From assembly GCA_018064855.1 (NCBI GenBank), contig JAGHUM010000070.1, positions 1 to 60,821 on the forward strand: a DNA stretch of 60,821 bases. The letters run 5' to 3'. The notes under the pieces are model-generated. The model saw only the letters and a list, made by a program, of their open reading frames with translations, had not been told where the DNA came from and made no database searches. Every line of letters begins with the position of its first letter. The first letter of the stretch is position 1. Positions 18,394-28,100 of the stretch are shown here, in pieces. Position numbers and translations under genes: made by a program. This DNA comes from Candidatus Physcocola equi (GTDB lineage: Bacteria > Bacteroidota > Bacteroidia > Bacteroidales > Paludibacteraceae).

Positions 18394-19977
18394 ATGAAAC
18401 GTTTTCAATTGACCTTGGCCGCTGCGATTATGGCTGTTGGCTCGGTGTTTGCTCAGCAAAATGAGTTCACAGGCTCGTTTGCTTGCAAAGCGAAAGACGC
18501 TGGCAAAAATTCGTATCTTATGGATTCTTGTCGTGTAGATTTCACTATCAAAAGAGTTGTTGGTGCTCCTGGTTACATCGCTAAACCGGTGTGGACCGCT
18601 AAAGACGGCTATAAAGTGAACGGAAGCGCTGTTAAGGGTGCGGACATTCAGAATTTCAAAAATATGGCCCTCCGTTACAATAATATCGCACCAACCAAGG
18701 CGACATTCAATTTCACTGTTCTTTTCTACAGCGAAAAGTTTAATTGTTATATCGCCTCGGCTAAATCTTCTATGGTGGTTGATAACCTTGAAAGAGCCGG
18801 AGCAACAAACTCTCCTGAAATTTTGAAGGTTGGTTCATGGCGCGAAATGTTTACTGATGTGGTTATCGGTAAGCAGGATCCTAAAAAAGTGGGTGTCGTT
18901 GTGGCTGACGCTAAACTCGATACTTGGATGGCTACAGTGGGCATGACAAAGGGCAAACTCGATATGTCTGTTCGCGGTAGCGGTCGTTCTCTTATCCGCG
19001 CGTATGGTAATGCTACTCGTCTTGAAATCGTAAATCCTTCAATGAATGTTGAATGGGATGTGAAAGAATATGACCATGTGAGCGATGGCGTGAAGGCTGT
19101 TAACAACATGATGAAGGCTTTTTCTACTGGCGACAGCACAAAAGCATTTGAATCTTACTACATTGGCCGTTCAACAAATCCAGTTGTGTTGACTACTTCT
19201 CCTAATTTCTGGCAGACTACAATTGTTCCTTATGATAATGTGAACAAGGCTTACAAGGATGCCGAAGAGGCTTATAAGAAAGGTGATTTCGAAACTGCAA
19301 AGGTAAATTATCAAAAGGTTCTTGAACTTGACCCTTCTATGCTTTATTGTTCGCACCGTATCGCAAAAATCAATGAGGTTGCCGACATGAAGAAGGTGCG
19401 TAATCTCGGCGGTATTGAAATGGTATATGTAAAAGGTAATAGCCAGATCAAATCGTTCTATGTTGCAAAAACTGAAGTCACTAACGCTCAGTGGCGTCGT
19501 GTCATGAACAATGGCTCAACTGCAAATACTATGGATGCTGAAACTCGTTTGAAACCTGTTTCCAACATCACTTGGGATGAAGCTGTGGCTTTTGTAAAAG
19601 AACTCAATGAACAGTCTGGACTTCGCTACAGACTTCTGACTCAGAAGGAATGGGAGTATGCTGCAAAGGGTGGTGAAAACGCTGCTACTACAGAATTTAG
19701 TGGCTCGGACAACATCAACGATGTGGCTTGGACTATCTACAATGCAGAAGATGACGTTCATCAGGTTGCTCAAAAGGAACCTAACGCTCTTGGCATTTAC
19801 GATATGACTGGTAATGTGGCAGAGTGGATTGCTGAAAAATTTGATAAGAACACCCGACTTGTTAAAGGTGGTTCTTACGCTGACCCAGCTTCGGCTTGCT
19901 CGATTAAGGCTACTCAGCAAATCAATCTGAAGGTGAAGAATAAAACTATTGGTTTGAGACTTGCTCTCGACGAATAA
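18394..19977 (+). CDS. Exported FGE-like (SUMF1 domain) protein with tetratricopeptide segment
   Basis: A 527-residue protein with a cleavable signal peptide (AAAIMAVGSVFAQQ). Residues about 20-260 have no recognised domain. A TPR-like helical pair spans about 285-325 (AYKDAEEAYKKGDFETAKVNYQ). A formylglycine-generating-enzyme-like domain covers about 340-527, with GIEMVYVKG, FYVAKTEVTNAQWRRVM, YRLLTQKEWEYAAKGG and GNVAEWIAE. The Cys pair used by catalytic FGE is not evident (only one Cys lies in the final segment), so a structural or binding role is likelier, as for Gld-type SUMF1 proteins in Bacteroidetes. A WG-repeat exported protein follows after about 60 bases. Confidence 0.85.
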   Translation: MKRFQLTLAAAIMAVGSVFAQQNEFTGSFACKAKDAGKNSYLMDSCRVDFTIKRVVGAPGYIAKPVWTAKDGYKVNGSAVKGADIQNFKNMALRYNNIAPTKATFNFTVLFYSEKFNCYIASAKSSMVVDNLERAGATNSPEILKVGSWREMFTDVVIGKQDPKKVGVVVADAKLDTWMATVGMTKGKLDMSVRGSGRSLIRAYGNATRLEIVNPSMNVEWDVKEYDHVSDGVKAVNNMMKAFSTGDSTKAFESYYIGRSTNPVVLTTSPNFWQTTIVPYDNVNKAYKDAEEAYKKGDFETAKVNYQKVLELDPSMLYCSHRIAKINEVADMKKVRNLGGIEMVYVKGNSQIKSFYVAKTEVTNAQWRRVMNNGSTANTMDAETRLKPVSNITWDEAVAFVKELNEQSGLRYRLLTQKEWEYAAKGGENAATTEFSGSDNINDVAWTIYNAEDDVHQVAQKEPNALGIYDMTGNVAEWIAEKFDKNTRLVKGGSYADPASACSIKATQQINLKVKNKTIGLRLALDE

Positions 19978-20035
19978 TCTCCACTTCACTTTAGTTTTGT
20001 TATCTTCCAAATTAATTCTTTAGATTTTAAGCAAA

Positions 20036-21556
20036 ATGAAAAAATTGATATATGTCGTCATGGCAACAGGCCTTTGCTTGGCAAGCGTAAACGCTTCTGC
20101 TGCAACTGCCGCAACTTCTAAGAACACTAAGACGACTAAAACTGCCGCTAAGAAAACGACCCCTGCAGCGCCTGTTCAGAAGGCTCCTGTCGCAGTATCA
20201 ATGTCTGATGTGGCAAAAAATTTCCAAACAAAGACTCTTGATTATAAGGAAAAACAGGCTGTTGAATATTACACAAAGGCTGTTGATGCTTATTATGTCA
20301 ACCACGAACCTAATACCGCAATGAGACACCTTGATGCTTCTGTTAAGGCTTTGGGTCGTGTTACTCCGCGTGTGGCTTATCTTCAGGCTAAGATCAGCTA
20401 TGAAGCTGCTGATTATGAAACAACTCGTAATGCTTGTGCTGCTTATTTTAGCTCAAATCCTATCAAGGATGAAGGTTACGCTGAAATGCAGACTCTCTCT
20501 GAACAGATGAAGGCTTATTTCATGCAACAGGCTGACATCAAGGAAGAGGCTGAACGTTTGAAGCAAGCCGAGGCTGCTAAGCAGCTTGCTGATAAAAAAG
20601 CGGCAACTGCTAAGGCTGAGGCTGAAATTGAAGAGGCTCGCAAAGTTCGTGAGGAAAGACGCAAACAGATGTCTGGTTTCCGCAAACAGGCTGAAGCGGA
20701 TCTTGACGTTGCAAGAAAGGCAAACTCTCGTGAGGCTTATGAAAAGTTCATCCAGAAATATCCTTTCGGCAGCGCTCGTGTGACTGCGACTAACGAAATG
20801 AACCAGAAGTTCCCTTACCCAACTCGTACTCTTAAGAAAGGTAAGTATGGATATACAAATAAGGCTGGCAAATTTGTTGTAAAAGCTGAATTTGATAATG
20901 CTGCCGATTTCCAGGAAGGTCTTGCAAAAGTTGGTAAGGGTGGCAAATATGGTTATGTGAATGAGGCAGGCAAACTCGTGATCCCTGTTCAGTATAAGTC
21001 TGCAACCGACTTCTCTTATGGCATGGCTGCTGTGAAAGATCAGAATGGAAATGCTTTCTTTATTGACAAGCAGGGTAAGAAAGTCGCTAATAAAAACTAC
21101 AAAGACGTTCGACCTTACTATAATGGTTTGGCTGCTGTGGCTAATGACAAGCGTCAGTATGGCTACATCGACACTACTGGTAAGGAGGTTATCGCTCCTC
21201 AGTTCGACGTTGTAAACAACTTTAGCGGCAGATATGCTGTTGTAGCGAAAAAGGAAAACGGCAAGTTGAAATATGGTTATGTCAAAAAAGATGGCACCCT
21301 TCTTTCTGGCTTGGAATACGATGAGGCTAAAGATTTCCAGTTTGGTATCGCTCGTGTGAAGAAGGATGGCAAGTATGGTCTGATTGACTACAACGGAAAA
21401 CTTGTTACTCTTTGCGTTTACGACTATATTACAGACTTCAACAATGAAGGTTATGCAACTGCTCGTCGTGGCGGTATGGATGTATTGCTCAACCGTGATG
21501 GCGAACCATTCTCTAAGGTGAATGGCAACCTCATTCCTGTTAAGTTCAAAAACTAA
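20036..21556 (+). CDS. Exported WG-repeat protein
   Basis: A 506-residue protein with a signal peptide (ATGLCLASVNASAA), then a Lys/Thr/Ala-rich linker (residues about 22-50), a helical region with a coiled coil (about 150-230, KEEAERLKQAEAAKQLADKK), and at least six WG-type repeats from about 265 to 500 (units such as GKYGYTNKAGKFVVKAEFD). WG repeats form beta propeller-like binding surfaces; ligands are usually unknown. It follows the FGE-like gene and is closed by a terminator, suggesting a two-gene unit for envelope proteins. Confidence 0.9.
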   Translation: MKKLIYVVMATGLCLASVNASAATAATSKNTKTTKTAAKKTTPAAPVQKAPVAVSMSDVAKNFQTKTLDYKEKQAVEYYTKAVDAYYVNHEPNTAMRHLDASVKALGRVTPRVAYLQAKISYEAADYETTRNACAAYFSSNPIKDEGYAEMQTLSEQMKAYFMQQADIKEEAERLKQAEAAKQLADKKAATAKAEAEIEEARKVREERRKQMSGFRKQAEADLDVARKANSREAYEKFIQKYPFGSARVTATNEMNQKFPYPTRTLKKGKYGYTNKAGKFVVKAEFDNAADFQEGLAKVGKGGKYGYVNEAGKLVIPVQYKSATDFSYGMAAVKDQNGNAFFIDKQGKKVANKNYKDVRPYYNGLAAVANDKRQYGYIDTTGKEVIAPQFDVVNNFSGRYAVVAKKENGKLKYGYVKKDGTLLSGLEYDEAKDFQFGIARVKKDGKYGLIDYNGKLVTLCVYDYITDFNNEGYATARRGGMDVLLNRDGEPFSKVNGNLIPVKFKN

Positions 21557-21574
21557 TTTAGTATATTAGAAGCT

Positions 21575-21612
21575 AAGGGCTGCCATTTTTTGGTGGCCCT
21601 TTTCTTTTTTTG
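21575..21612 (+). terminator. Intrinsic terminator after the WG-repeat gene
   Basis: AAGGGCTGCCA pairs with TGGTGGCCCTT (11-bp stem including two G-T wobbles) and is followed by a T-rich tail. Confidence 0.8.
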
Positions 21613-21645
21613 TATTTTTGTGATAGAATCATCATTTCTTAGATT

Positions 21646-22962
21646 ATGTCAGGTAATGCACAGTTCATAGGCAAAAAGGTCTCGTTTCATACCCTCGGCT
21701 GTAAACTCAATTTTGTGGAAACTTCTGAAATCGGCAACAGACTCATAAACATGGGTTTTGAAATTGCAAAAAAAGGAGAGAAAGCCGATGTTTGTGTGGT
21801 CAACACTTGCTCGGTCACTGAAGTGGCAGATCGTAAGGGACGTCAGATCATCAAACAGATGGTTAGGCAGAATCCTGGCGCTTATGTGATTGTGACAGGG
21901 TGCTATGCGCAATTGAAACCTGATGAAGTTGCCGCTTTGGAGGGTGTAGATCTTGTGTTGGGTGCTCATGATAAATTTGATATTCTTCCGCATTTGCAAG
22001 ATGGTTTGACGAAAAATAGCGAAACCATTGTTGAACATACCAAAAGATCTGAGATTAAAAGTTTCTTCCCGACTTGCACAAGAGGTGACCGCACCCGCTA
22101 TTTCTTGAAAGTGCAGGATGGCTGTGATTATTTCTGCACGTATTGCACCATTCCTATTGCGCGAGGCAAAAGCAGAAACGCATCGGTTGAGGAAACGGTG
22201 CAGCAGGCAAGAATAGCCGCAAAAGAAGGCGCAAAGGAGATTGTTATCACAGGTGTGAATATAGGCGACTTTGGTAAGTCAACCGGTGAAACTTTCGAAC
22301 AATTGGTACGCGCATTAGATGAAGTCGAAGGCATTGAACGTTATCGTATTTCGTCTATAGAACCCAATTTGCTCACTGATGAAATCATTCGTTTTTGTGC
22401 CCAGTCGAAAAAGTTTGTCCCTCATTTTCACATACCTCTTCAGTGTGGTTCTGATGATGTGCTGGCTTTGATGAAGCGACGCTATAAAAGACAGCTTTTT
22501 GCGGATCGTATTCATACCATTCATTCGCTCATGCCAAATGCGTTTATCGGTGTCGATGTTATTGTGGGAACGAATGGTGAGACTGAATCATTTTTCGAGG
22601 ATGCTGTTGAATTCATCAAAGGTCTTCAGATTTCCCAACTTCATGTGTTCTCATATTCTGAACGCCCAAACACTTTTGCTCTTCAAATTCCAGGCAAAGT
22701 GTCTGTTGCTGAAAAGAAACGCAGAAGCGAGGTCTTACATGATTTATCCGAAGAGAAACGTATCGCTTTTTATGAGCGGATGATAGGACGTGAAGCGCTT
22801 GTCCTTTGGGAAGAGAAGCGAACAGGCGGAAAAATGCATGGTTTTACGGATAACTATGTTCGTGTTGAGCGACCTTATGATCGGAGCCTTGTTAACACGA
22901 TTACTTCGGTCTCTCTTGGAGGTTTTAATGAAGACATATCTGCATTAGTGGCGATTGTCTGA
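21646..22962 (+). CDS. mtaB: tRNA (t6A37) methylthiotransferase MtaB
   Basis: Radical-SAM enzyme that converts N6-threonylcarbamoyladenosine at position 37 of tRNAs to its 2-methylthio form. The 438-residue protein has the N-terminal UPF0004 domain with cluster cysteines (TLGCKLNFVETSEI, VNTCSV, TGCYAQ), the radical-SAM CDYFCTYC motif near residue 163, and a C-terminal TRAM-like region. The TLGCKLN start separates MtaB from MiaB and RimO. It works on the product of the TsaD pathway, whose gene is at 45564-46583. Confidence 0.95.
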   Translation: MSGNAQFIGKKVSFHTLGCKLNFVETSEIGNRLINMGFEIAKKGEKADVCVVNTCSVTEVADRKGRQIIKQMVRQNPGAYVIVTGCYAQLKPDEVAALEGVDLVLGAHDKFDILPHLQDGLTKNSETIVEHTKRSEIKSFFPTCTRGDRTRYFLKVQDGCDYFCTYCTIPIARGKSRNASVEETVQQARIAAKEGAKEIVITGVNIGDFGKSTGETFEQLVRALDEVEGIERYRISSIEPNLLTDEIIRFCAQSKKFVPHFHIPLQCGSDDVLALMKRRYKRQLFADRIHTIHSLMPNAFIGVDVIVGTNGETESFFEDAVEFIKGLQISQLHVFSYSERPNTFALQIPGKVSVAEKKRRSEVLHDLSEEKRIAFYERMIGREALVLWEEKRTGGKMHGFTDNYVRVERPYDRSLVNTITSVSLGGFNEDISALVAIV

Positions 22963-23003
22963 TTTTTATTTTGTTTCTTTTCTTTATTTCTACACTTTTA
23001 GTG

Positions 23004-23011
23004 TATCTTTG
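23004..23011 (+). promoter_or_regulatory. -7 box upstream of the VWA gene
   Basis: TATCTTTG matches the -7 consensus and lies 52 bases before the ATG at 23064. Confidence 0.6.
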
Positions 23012-23063
23012 TGAAACTTGTGAATAATTACAACCTTTATCATATCTAATACTATAAAACACA

Positions 23064-24641
23064 ATGAAAACTGCTATTGACATCCTTTTTGATGTGTCCG
23101 ACTTTATGGGCGAAGCAAATAGAAAATCTGTTGCCCAACAATTGTTGCGTGATGAAATTCTTCCAATGATTGATTTTTCTGAAATCACAGGTCTTAAGAC
23201 TTTTATGTCATCGGGTCCTGTAGTGCTTGCTATCCGTAATCTGGACCTTGGTAATAATTCTAAGTCGGATTTTGAACAGAAAATCAATAATTTTCCTATG
23301 GCAAATGGTGGTGCACCGATTTCTAAGGCCATTGAAGAATCGCTTTCCGATTTAGCCAAGCATGAAGCGGAGTGTAAGCGTATAGTTGTGATCACTGCTG
23401 GTAATGATTCTCTTGACGGACTTTATACCTCTGCTGCTTTAAAAGCCGCTAATGAAGGTGTTCAGGTTAGTTTCGTCTTGATTAATGCTGCCGAATCCGA
23501 TAAAAACACAGCCGCAAATGCTGCTAATTCTGCAAATGGTGTTGTTTGTAATGTGGCTTCAGATGGTTTTGATTTGTCTGCAGCGCGTACCGAGTTGACT
23601 AAACTTTCTGCATGGATGAAAGGGCAGCAGGCTCCTGTTGTCGCTCCTAAAGAAGAAGTCGTAGCAAATGAAGTCGTTGTTCCGGTTGTTGAGACCGTTG
23701 TTGAGCCGGTTTCTTCAGTAAATATCGCAGAAGATGTGAAGGAAGAAATTGCAGCCGCTTCTGCATCGGTGGAGGAAAAGATAGACCTGATGGTGGAGGA
23801 AAAGATGGTGGAGGAAGAACCTGTTTTCTCTGCTATTGATATGTCACAGTTCGCTGTGGAAGTGGAAACTGTGCCTGCATCAGTGTCTGAAACCGCAGAT
23901 GATTCAGAATTAACAAAGGTCGTTGCAGACAACCGTTCAGAAATGAATGGTTTGTTGAACGCAACTACAGAAAAGGTGGCTGAGATTATTGCCGCAAGTA
24001 ATACAGCAGTTGCTGATCTTCAGCGCAAGATGGCTGCAGAAATCGCTAATTTGCAACAGCAATCAACCAACTGTATTGCAGAATTACTCAATGCAAGCAA
24101 TAAGAAATTGGAGAATTTGTCGGCAAATAGTAGTGATGCTTTTTCTGCTCTTGCTTCACAAAAAGCCCAGGCTCTTGCACTTGTAGATCAACTGAGAGAG
24201 GACGACCGAAAAGTTATTATCCGCACCAATGATGCTTTGGACAAACAGATTGCTGAAAAGAGCCAGTCTTTCCTCAATACACATTTGCAGAAGAAGTATC
24301 CAGGACGTGTTTCTTGGGTGAGCAATGGTGCAAATGGAAGCAAAGGCTATGATTTTGTCATTGATGACAACGATAACGATGCAAGCACTATTGAATATTT
24401 AATTGCTTGTAAGGGTCTTGTTGACAACTCAAAGACCTTCTTTATGTCAAAAGAGGAATGGCTTGCTTGCACCCAGAATGCAAAAAACTACCAGGTGTAT
24501 ATCATTTCCAATTTGCAGGATACTCCATCCCTCACCATCATCGACAACCTTATGGACTGGATTATGAAGGGCAAGGTTGTTCCTTGCGCTTCTTCCAACA
24601 TCAAATTGAAGGCAGATTCTATTGTGCTTTCGCTTGTCTAA
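23064..24641 (+). CDS. VWA-domain protein with coiled-coil middle and DUF3883-like C-terminus
   Basis: A 525-residue cytosolic protein. Residues about 1-190 resemble a von Willebrand A domain (TAIDILFDVSDFMG start, GGAPISKAIEES, RIVVITAGNDS), although the first metal motif is degenerate (DVSDF in place of DxSxS). An acidic Val/Glu-rich linker spans about 195-290, and helical, Ala-rich segments span about 290-400. The last 110 residues resemble DUF3883: KGYDFVIDDND, then ACKGLVDNSKTFFMSKEEWLAC, then YQVYIIS. That family often accompanies restriction and other defence proteins. The gene has its own -7 box and terminator and faces the HEPN-like unit. Confidence 0.72.
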   Translation: MKTAIDILFDVSDFMGEANRKSVAQQLLRDEILPMIDFSEITGLKTFMSSGPVVLAIRNLDLGNNSKSDFEQKINNFPMANGGAPISKAIEESLSDLAKHEAECKRIVVITAGNDSLDGLYTSAALKAANEGVQVSFVLINAAESDKNTAANAANSANGVVCNVASDGFDLSAARTELTKLSAWMKGQQAPVVAPKEEVVANEVVVPVVETVVEPVSSVNIAEDVKEEIAAASASVEEKIDLMVEEKMVEEEPVFSAIDMSQFAVEVETVPASVSETADDSELTKVVADNRSEMNGLLNATTEKVAEIIAASNTAVADLQRKMAAEIANLQQQSTNCIAELLNASNKKLENLSANSSDAFSALASQKAQALALVDQLREDDRKVIIRTNDALDKQIAEKSQSFLNTHLQKKYPGRVSWVSNGANGSKGYDFVIDDNDNDASTIEYLIACKGLVDNSKTFFMSKEEWLACTQNAKNYQVYIISNLQDTPSLTIIDNLMDWIMKGKVVPCASSNIKLKADSIVLSLV

Positions 24642-24660
24642 AGTCCGATGAAAATAAATG

Positions 24661-24697
24661 AAAGGGATTGTGAAATTTTTCACAATCCCTTTTTGTT
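24661..24697 (+). terminator. Intrinsic terminator after the VWA gene
   Basis: AAAGGGATTGTGAAA and its complement form a stem of up to 15 bp with a T-rich loop, followed by a T-run. Confidence 0.88.
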
Positions 24698-24886
24698 TTC
24701 ATATCTTACCCCAACTTATGACCTATAGATCGAAAATTTCTGAAAATGCTTATCAATCGGAAATTTGGGTTAAAAGTTGAGGTAAACCTTTCTTATTAAA
24801 ATGGTATTTTATACTAATATTTCAAAATGTAAAATGACATTTTATATTGTATGATAAACAAAGTTCTACAGAAGCAACTTGGATGC

Positions 24887-26725
24887 TTACAATAATATGT
24901 CCAATTCTTTTTTTATTTCTTCTCGAATCTGGCATATGACTTCTTGCTGGCAATTTGGCATAATAACCTCTATGACTTTATTCCAAAGCATACTGTCTTT
25001 CTCTATCGTTTTGCCACTGCTACGATGAAGTGGAAGAAGTTTTTCGATTAATTCTTTTGGAATCTTTATTTCTATGTCAAACTCCTTCTTATAAGGACCC
25101 TTTCTGACGAGGATTTCATCACGTAGAGAGAGCCTGTAAAAAATCAGGTTGTCGCACTCAGCCTGCATATTAAGCCTGAAATTGCCCTCGTATTGGTACA
25201 TAATTGGTGCTTTAGCCCCCTTGTTTATACGGAAATGTCGATACCAACCCATGTATTGGTCGTATATAACGTAGTCGTAATCTACCTCCCTGTCCGCATT
25301 ATCTCCCAGATCTAAATTGCCAGGTTTATATCCGATTCCTATTTCTGTACTCGGATATTCTTCTGGTAGAGGATCTCGATCTATCAGTTCGAAACTTATT
25401 TCGCCTAACACGTTAATTCTTAACTTGCTTGTTTTAGGCTGACTTCCATCCAGCACTCCTAACTCTAAGAAATAATTGAGAGTATTCTCATCGACATTGT
25501 TGATATATAATTCCTTCCATCTTTCAACCCTTCCATTAAACGCTGAAGGTTTGAAATTGAGAGAAGAGACGGCTTGTTTGTCAAGGAAAAATTTGTTTAA
25601 GGATATGCTTTCTATGTTTTCTTTGTTAATCTTTTCATGGTCTGTCAAAACATATCGTCTGTCAATGATTGGGTCACAATCTGCTTCTAATAGCCTTGTA
25701 GATAAACAACCGATAGCTCCATCTACAAATTGATAATACTCCTTGCCATGGCAACGTATCGACACCACCCAAAAGAAAACCTCTTTTGCGGACTGTATAT
25801 TGCCTACATCCTCTGGCTTTTCCACGATGTTACTTTCAGTAGTGATTCTCAATACATTATCAAGCATATTCACTACATAATCTGAAAGTTTTATCTTTTT
25901 AGTTTTTAAAGGGAGAACAGATTCTGATTCAACTTGTTTTGTGATCTTATATTCATCCTTTCCTATGTTCACGACTATATAATCGTTAGACTCTTTCTCT
26001 TCATCAATGAATTCAGATTCGATAAGATTCAACGTCTTTCTATGGATAATGGTTTTATTGCCGAATTTTATGTCAGCAACAAACTCCATCTTATCTGGGA
26101 GTCCCTCTTTTGTGCATACTATACTATACGAAGAAACAACTCGCTTCGCATTCCTACTGTCGGATCCTGTCACAGAAAACTTATCTGTCTTTTTCTGGCA
26201 ATCTATTGAACTGCCAAACGAAACCTCAATCAAACAATCACACTTTGGATTAAGGTCAATGAAGAATTGCTGTTTCTTACCGTATCCATTGTTGAGAAAC
26301 AAATTTAGAAACGGATGTTGTTCTTGCTTCCATATTTGTTTTGTAACTCTATCGTAAGTGTCGCTATAATAGCGCAGGTCGTTTCCCCTTTCATTGTCGG
26401 CAATCATCAGGTCTTGTAAAGTGGTTTTTATACGATTTACAAAATGAGAACTATTCTTAAATTGAAAGAGATAACCATTATCCGACACTTCGAATGGTCT
26501 CGGAAAAGATGATTCATAGAGTTTTTTATATGCTGGATCTTTGAGTTCGGCTGGTATGGAATAATCTGGAAATTCGGGCAAATAACAGTTTAGCAGAAAA
26601 CCTTCCATGGTTCTTTCCATGCTAATATGTTCGGTACATTCTGTCTTTACCGATTCTTCTTCAAACTCGGAAGTCTCAATCAGACGATAGTCTGCAAAAA
26701 CGTTATTGAATTTATATCTTACCAT
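24887..26725 (-). CDS. Unrecognised 612-residue protein, partner of the HEPN-like gene
   Basis: I do not recognise a family. The protein is soluble, with no signal peptide or membrane segment. It is rich in charged residues and beta-prone segments, with a Lys/Glu-rich C-terminal helix (CQIREEIKKELDIL). Sections such as VFFWVVSIRCHGKEYYQFVDG and FELIDRDPLPEEYPSTE show no catalytic signature I can name. It starts 62 bases after the stop of the HEPN-like gene on the same strand, so both probably come from one transcript. The pair sits as an island between plus-strand genes. Confidence 0.7.
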   Translation of the reverse strand: MVRYKFNNVFADYRLIETSEFEEESVKTECTEHISMERTMEGFLLNCYLPEFPDYSIPAELKDPAYKKLYESSFPRPFEVSDNGYLFQFKNSSHFVNRIKTTLQDLMIADNERGNDLRYYSDTYDRVTKQIWKQEQHPFLNLFLNNGYGKKQQFFIDLNPKCDCLIEVSFGSSIDCQKKTDKFSVTGSDSRNAKRVVSSYSIVCTKEGLPDKMEFVADIKFGNKTIIHRKTLNLIESEFIDEEKESNDYIVVNIGKDEYKITKQVESESVLPLKTKKIKLSDYVVNMLDNVLRITTESNIVEKPEDVGNIQSAKEVFFWVVSIRCHGKEYYQFVDGAIGCLSTRLLEADCDPIIDRRYVLTDHEKINKENIESISLNKFFLDKQAVSSLNFKPSAFNGRVERWKELYINNVDENTLNYFLELGVLDGSQPKTSKLRINVLGEISFELIDRDPLPEEYPSTEIGIGYKPGNLDLGDNADREVDYDYVIYDQYMGWYRHFRINKGAKAPIMYQYEGNFRLNMQAECDNLIFYRLSLRDEILVRKGPYKKEFDIEIKIPKELIEKLLPLHRSSGKTIEKDSMLWNKVIEVIMPNCQQEVICQIREEIKKELDILL

Positions 26726-26787
26726 GGCATTTTTCTATTTGTCATCTGGTTTTACGACTTTGTTTTTCTGTCCACTTTGTGGCAAAT

Positions 26788-27879
26788 TTATTTCTCCACA
26801 GTATTCCTGTCAAAATCAATTTTCTCACTTACCGATCTCAGTATGTTATTGTCGAGGTAGTTCTCCAAAAGCACGTTGACTAACTTTAGACTCCTGATGG
26901 ATTGGTTTGTGGCTGTTGTGTAGAGTAGTATAGGTTTACGGGCATGAAAATAATCGCATCGCATTTGATAGGCAAGTTCTGCCATGAGAAAACTGTATAG
27001 AGAAATGTGGGCGATATATTTTTTATCATCAATAGGTACCCACATCTTGCTGTTGTCTTGAGGATACAGAAAATCTTTCAGGTTTAATAATTGAGCAAGA
27101 TTCGTATTCGTGTTGCCCGGGGCTTTCAAAGCATTATAGATGTCTTGTTGTGTCCAATTGGTTTGTGCGATTTTTCCGCGAATAATATAACCAAACCTGC
27201 GGAACTTTCTATTGACATCCTCGAAAGACAGTTCTTTATCGACTTTCCGGTTGAATAGTTTGCTCACAGAATCAGAAGTGAATTCGTTGTTGTAGATCCA
27301 GTTTTGAATCATGGACTTTTCTGTGTCAAGATCTTTGTTGGTGTTTCTGTGATAATTGTCTTCTTTTGCCAGACTGGAATAGAGTCCGTTGAATGCTCGC
27401 CAATAATATGTGAATTTTTCTTCTTCTGATTTTTTGCTCTTGGCAAAGATATAAGAGAACAATGCCGCGATGCCCGACTCATAGTTGCTTTGCACGGTAC
27501 TGATCAGATAGTTGGTTATAAACGATTTATCTTTGATTGGTGTTAAGTCAACATTGCTGTCGCTGTCGATAAGCCCAAAAAAACGTTGGCTATAAAATGT
27601 TTTACTTTCCCTTGTGTCGTTTTCCATGACAATCGCCTTTTCAAAGGCAGGATTATTGCCGAAAAGAATCAATTGGATGAGCATGCATTTGCGGGTGGCG
27701 TCTTCCACAATGTTGGATTCCCACACCTCGTTGAGGCTTTTGGAAGTGCCTGTTTGGTAGATAATGGTAAAGCCTTTGGATGAGACTCCTATCTGGACTA
27801 CCATTTTCTGGTAATTGTATTGGAAAGATTCCATCTTTTCCGATATGTCGTTAATGCCGACGAGGTATGTGTGCTTCAT
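26788..27879 (-). CDS. HEPN-like protein, candidate RNase effector
   Basis: A 363-residue cytosolic protein. Its C-terminal half looks like a HEPN domain: a first helix with YYWRAFNGLYSSL near residues 158-170 and, near the end, MRCDYFHARKP, which contains Arg307-x4-His312, matching the R-x4-6-H motif of HEPN ribonucleases. The N-terminal 120 residues are beta-rich and unassigned. Such layouts occur in ApeA-like and other abortive-infection proteins. It is the first gene of a two-gene minus-strand unit. The HEPN call is from motif and helix pattern only. Confidence 0.6.
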   Translation of the reverse strand: MKHTYLVGINDISEKMESFQYNYQKMVVQIGVSSKGFTIIYQTGTSKSLNEVWESNIVEDATRKCMLIQLILFGNNPAFEKAIVMENDTRESKTFYSQRFFGLIDSDSNVDLTPIKDKSFITNYLISTVQSNYESGIAALFSYIFAKSKKSEEEKFTYYWRAFNGLYSSLAKEDNYHRNTNKDLDTEKSMIQNWIYNNEFTSDSVSKLFNRKVDKELSFEDVNRKFRRFGYIIRGKIAQTNWTQQDIYNALKAPGNTNTNLAQLLNLKDFLYPQDNSKMWVPIDDKKYIAHISLYSFLMAELAYQMRCDYFHARKPILLYTTATNQSIRSLKLVNVLLENYLDNNILRSVSEKIDFDRNTVEK

Positions 27880-28024
27880 GGATTGAGACTATATGTGAGT
27901 TTCCATAAAATTAGTGAAAATGAAGAAATAACTGAAATAAAAAGCAGAATATATGAGAGGGGCTGAAAATTTGATGAATATATTTTTTGTTTAATAAAAT
28001 AGAAAAGTGATTGGGGAAAAGCAT

Positions 28025-28032
28025 TATCTTTG
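28025..28032 (+). promoter_or_regulatory. -7 box upstream of the DUF4494 gene
   Basis: TATCTTTG matches TAnnTTTG and lies 68 bases before the ATG at 28101. Confidence 0.6.
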
Positions 28033-28100
28033 CATAAAGAATATCTTTTGAAAGAATTTTTTAATATTAGTATCATATCATTATTTATTTCTCATAAACT

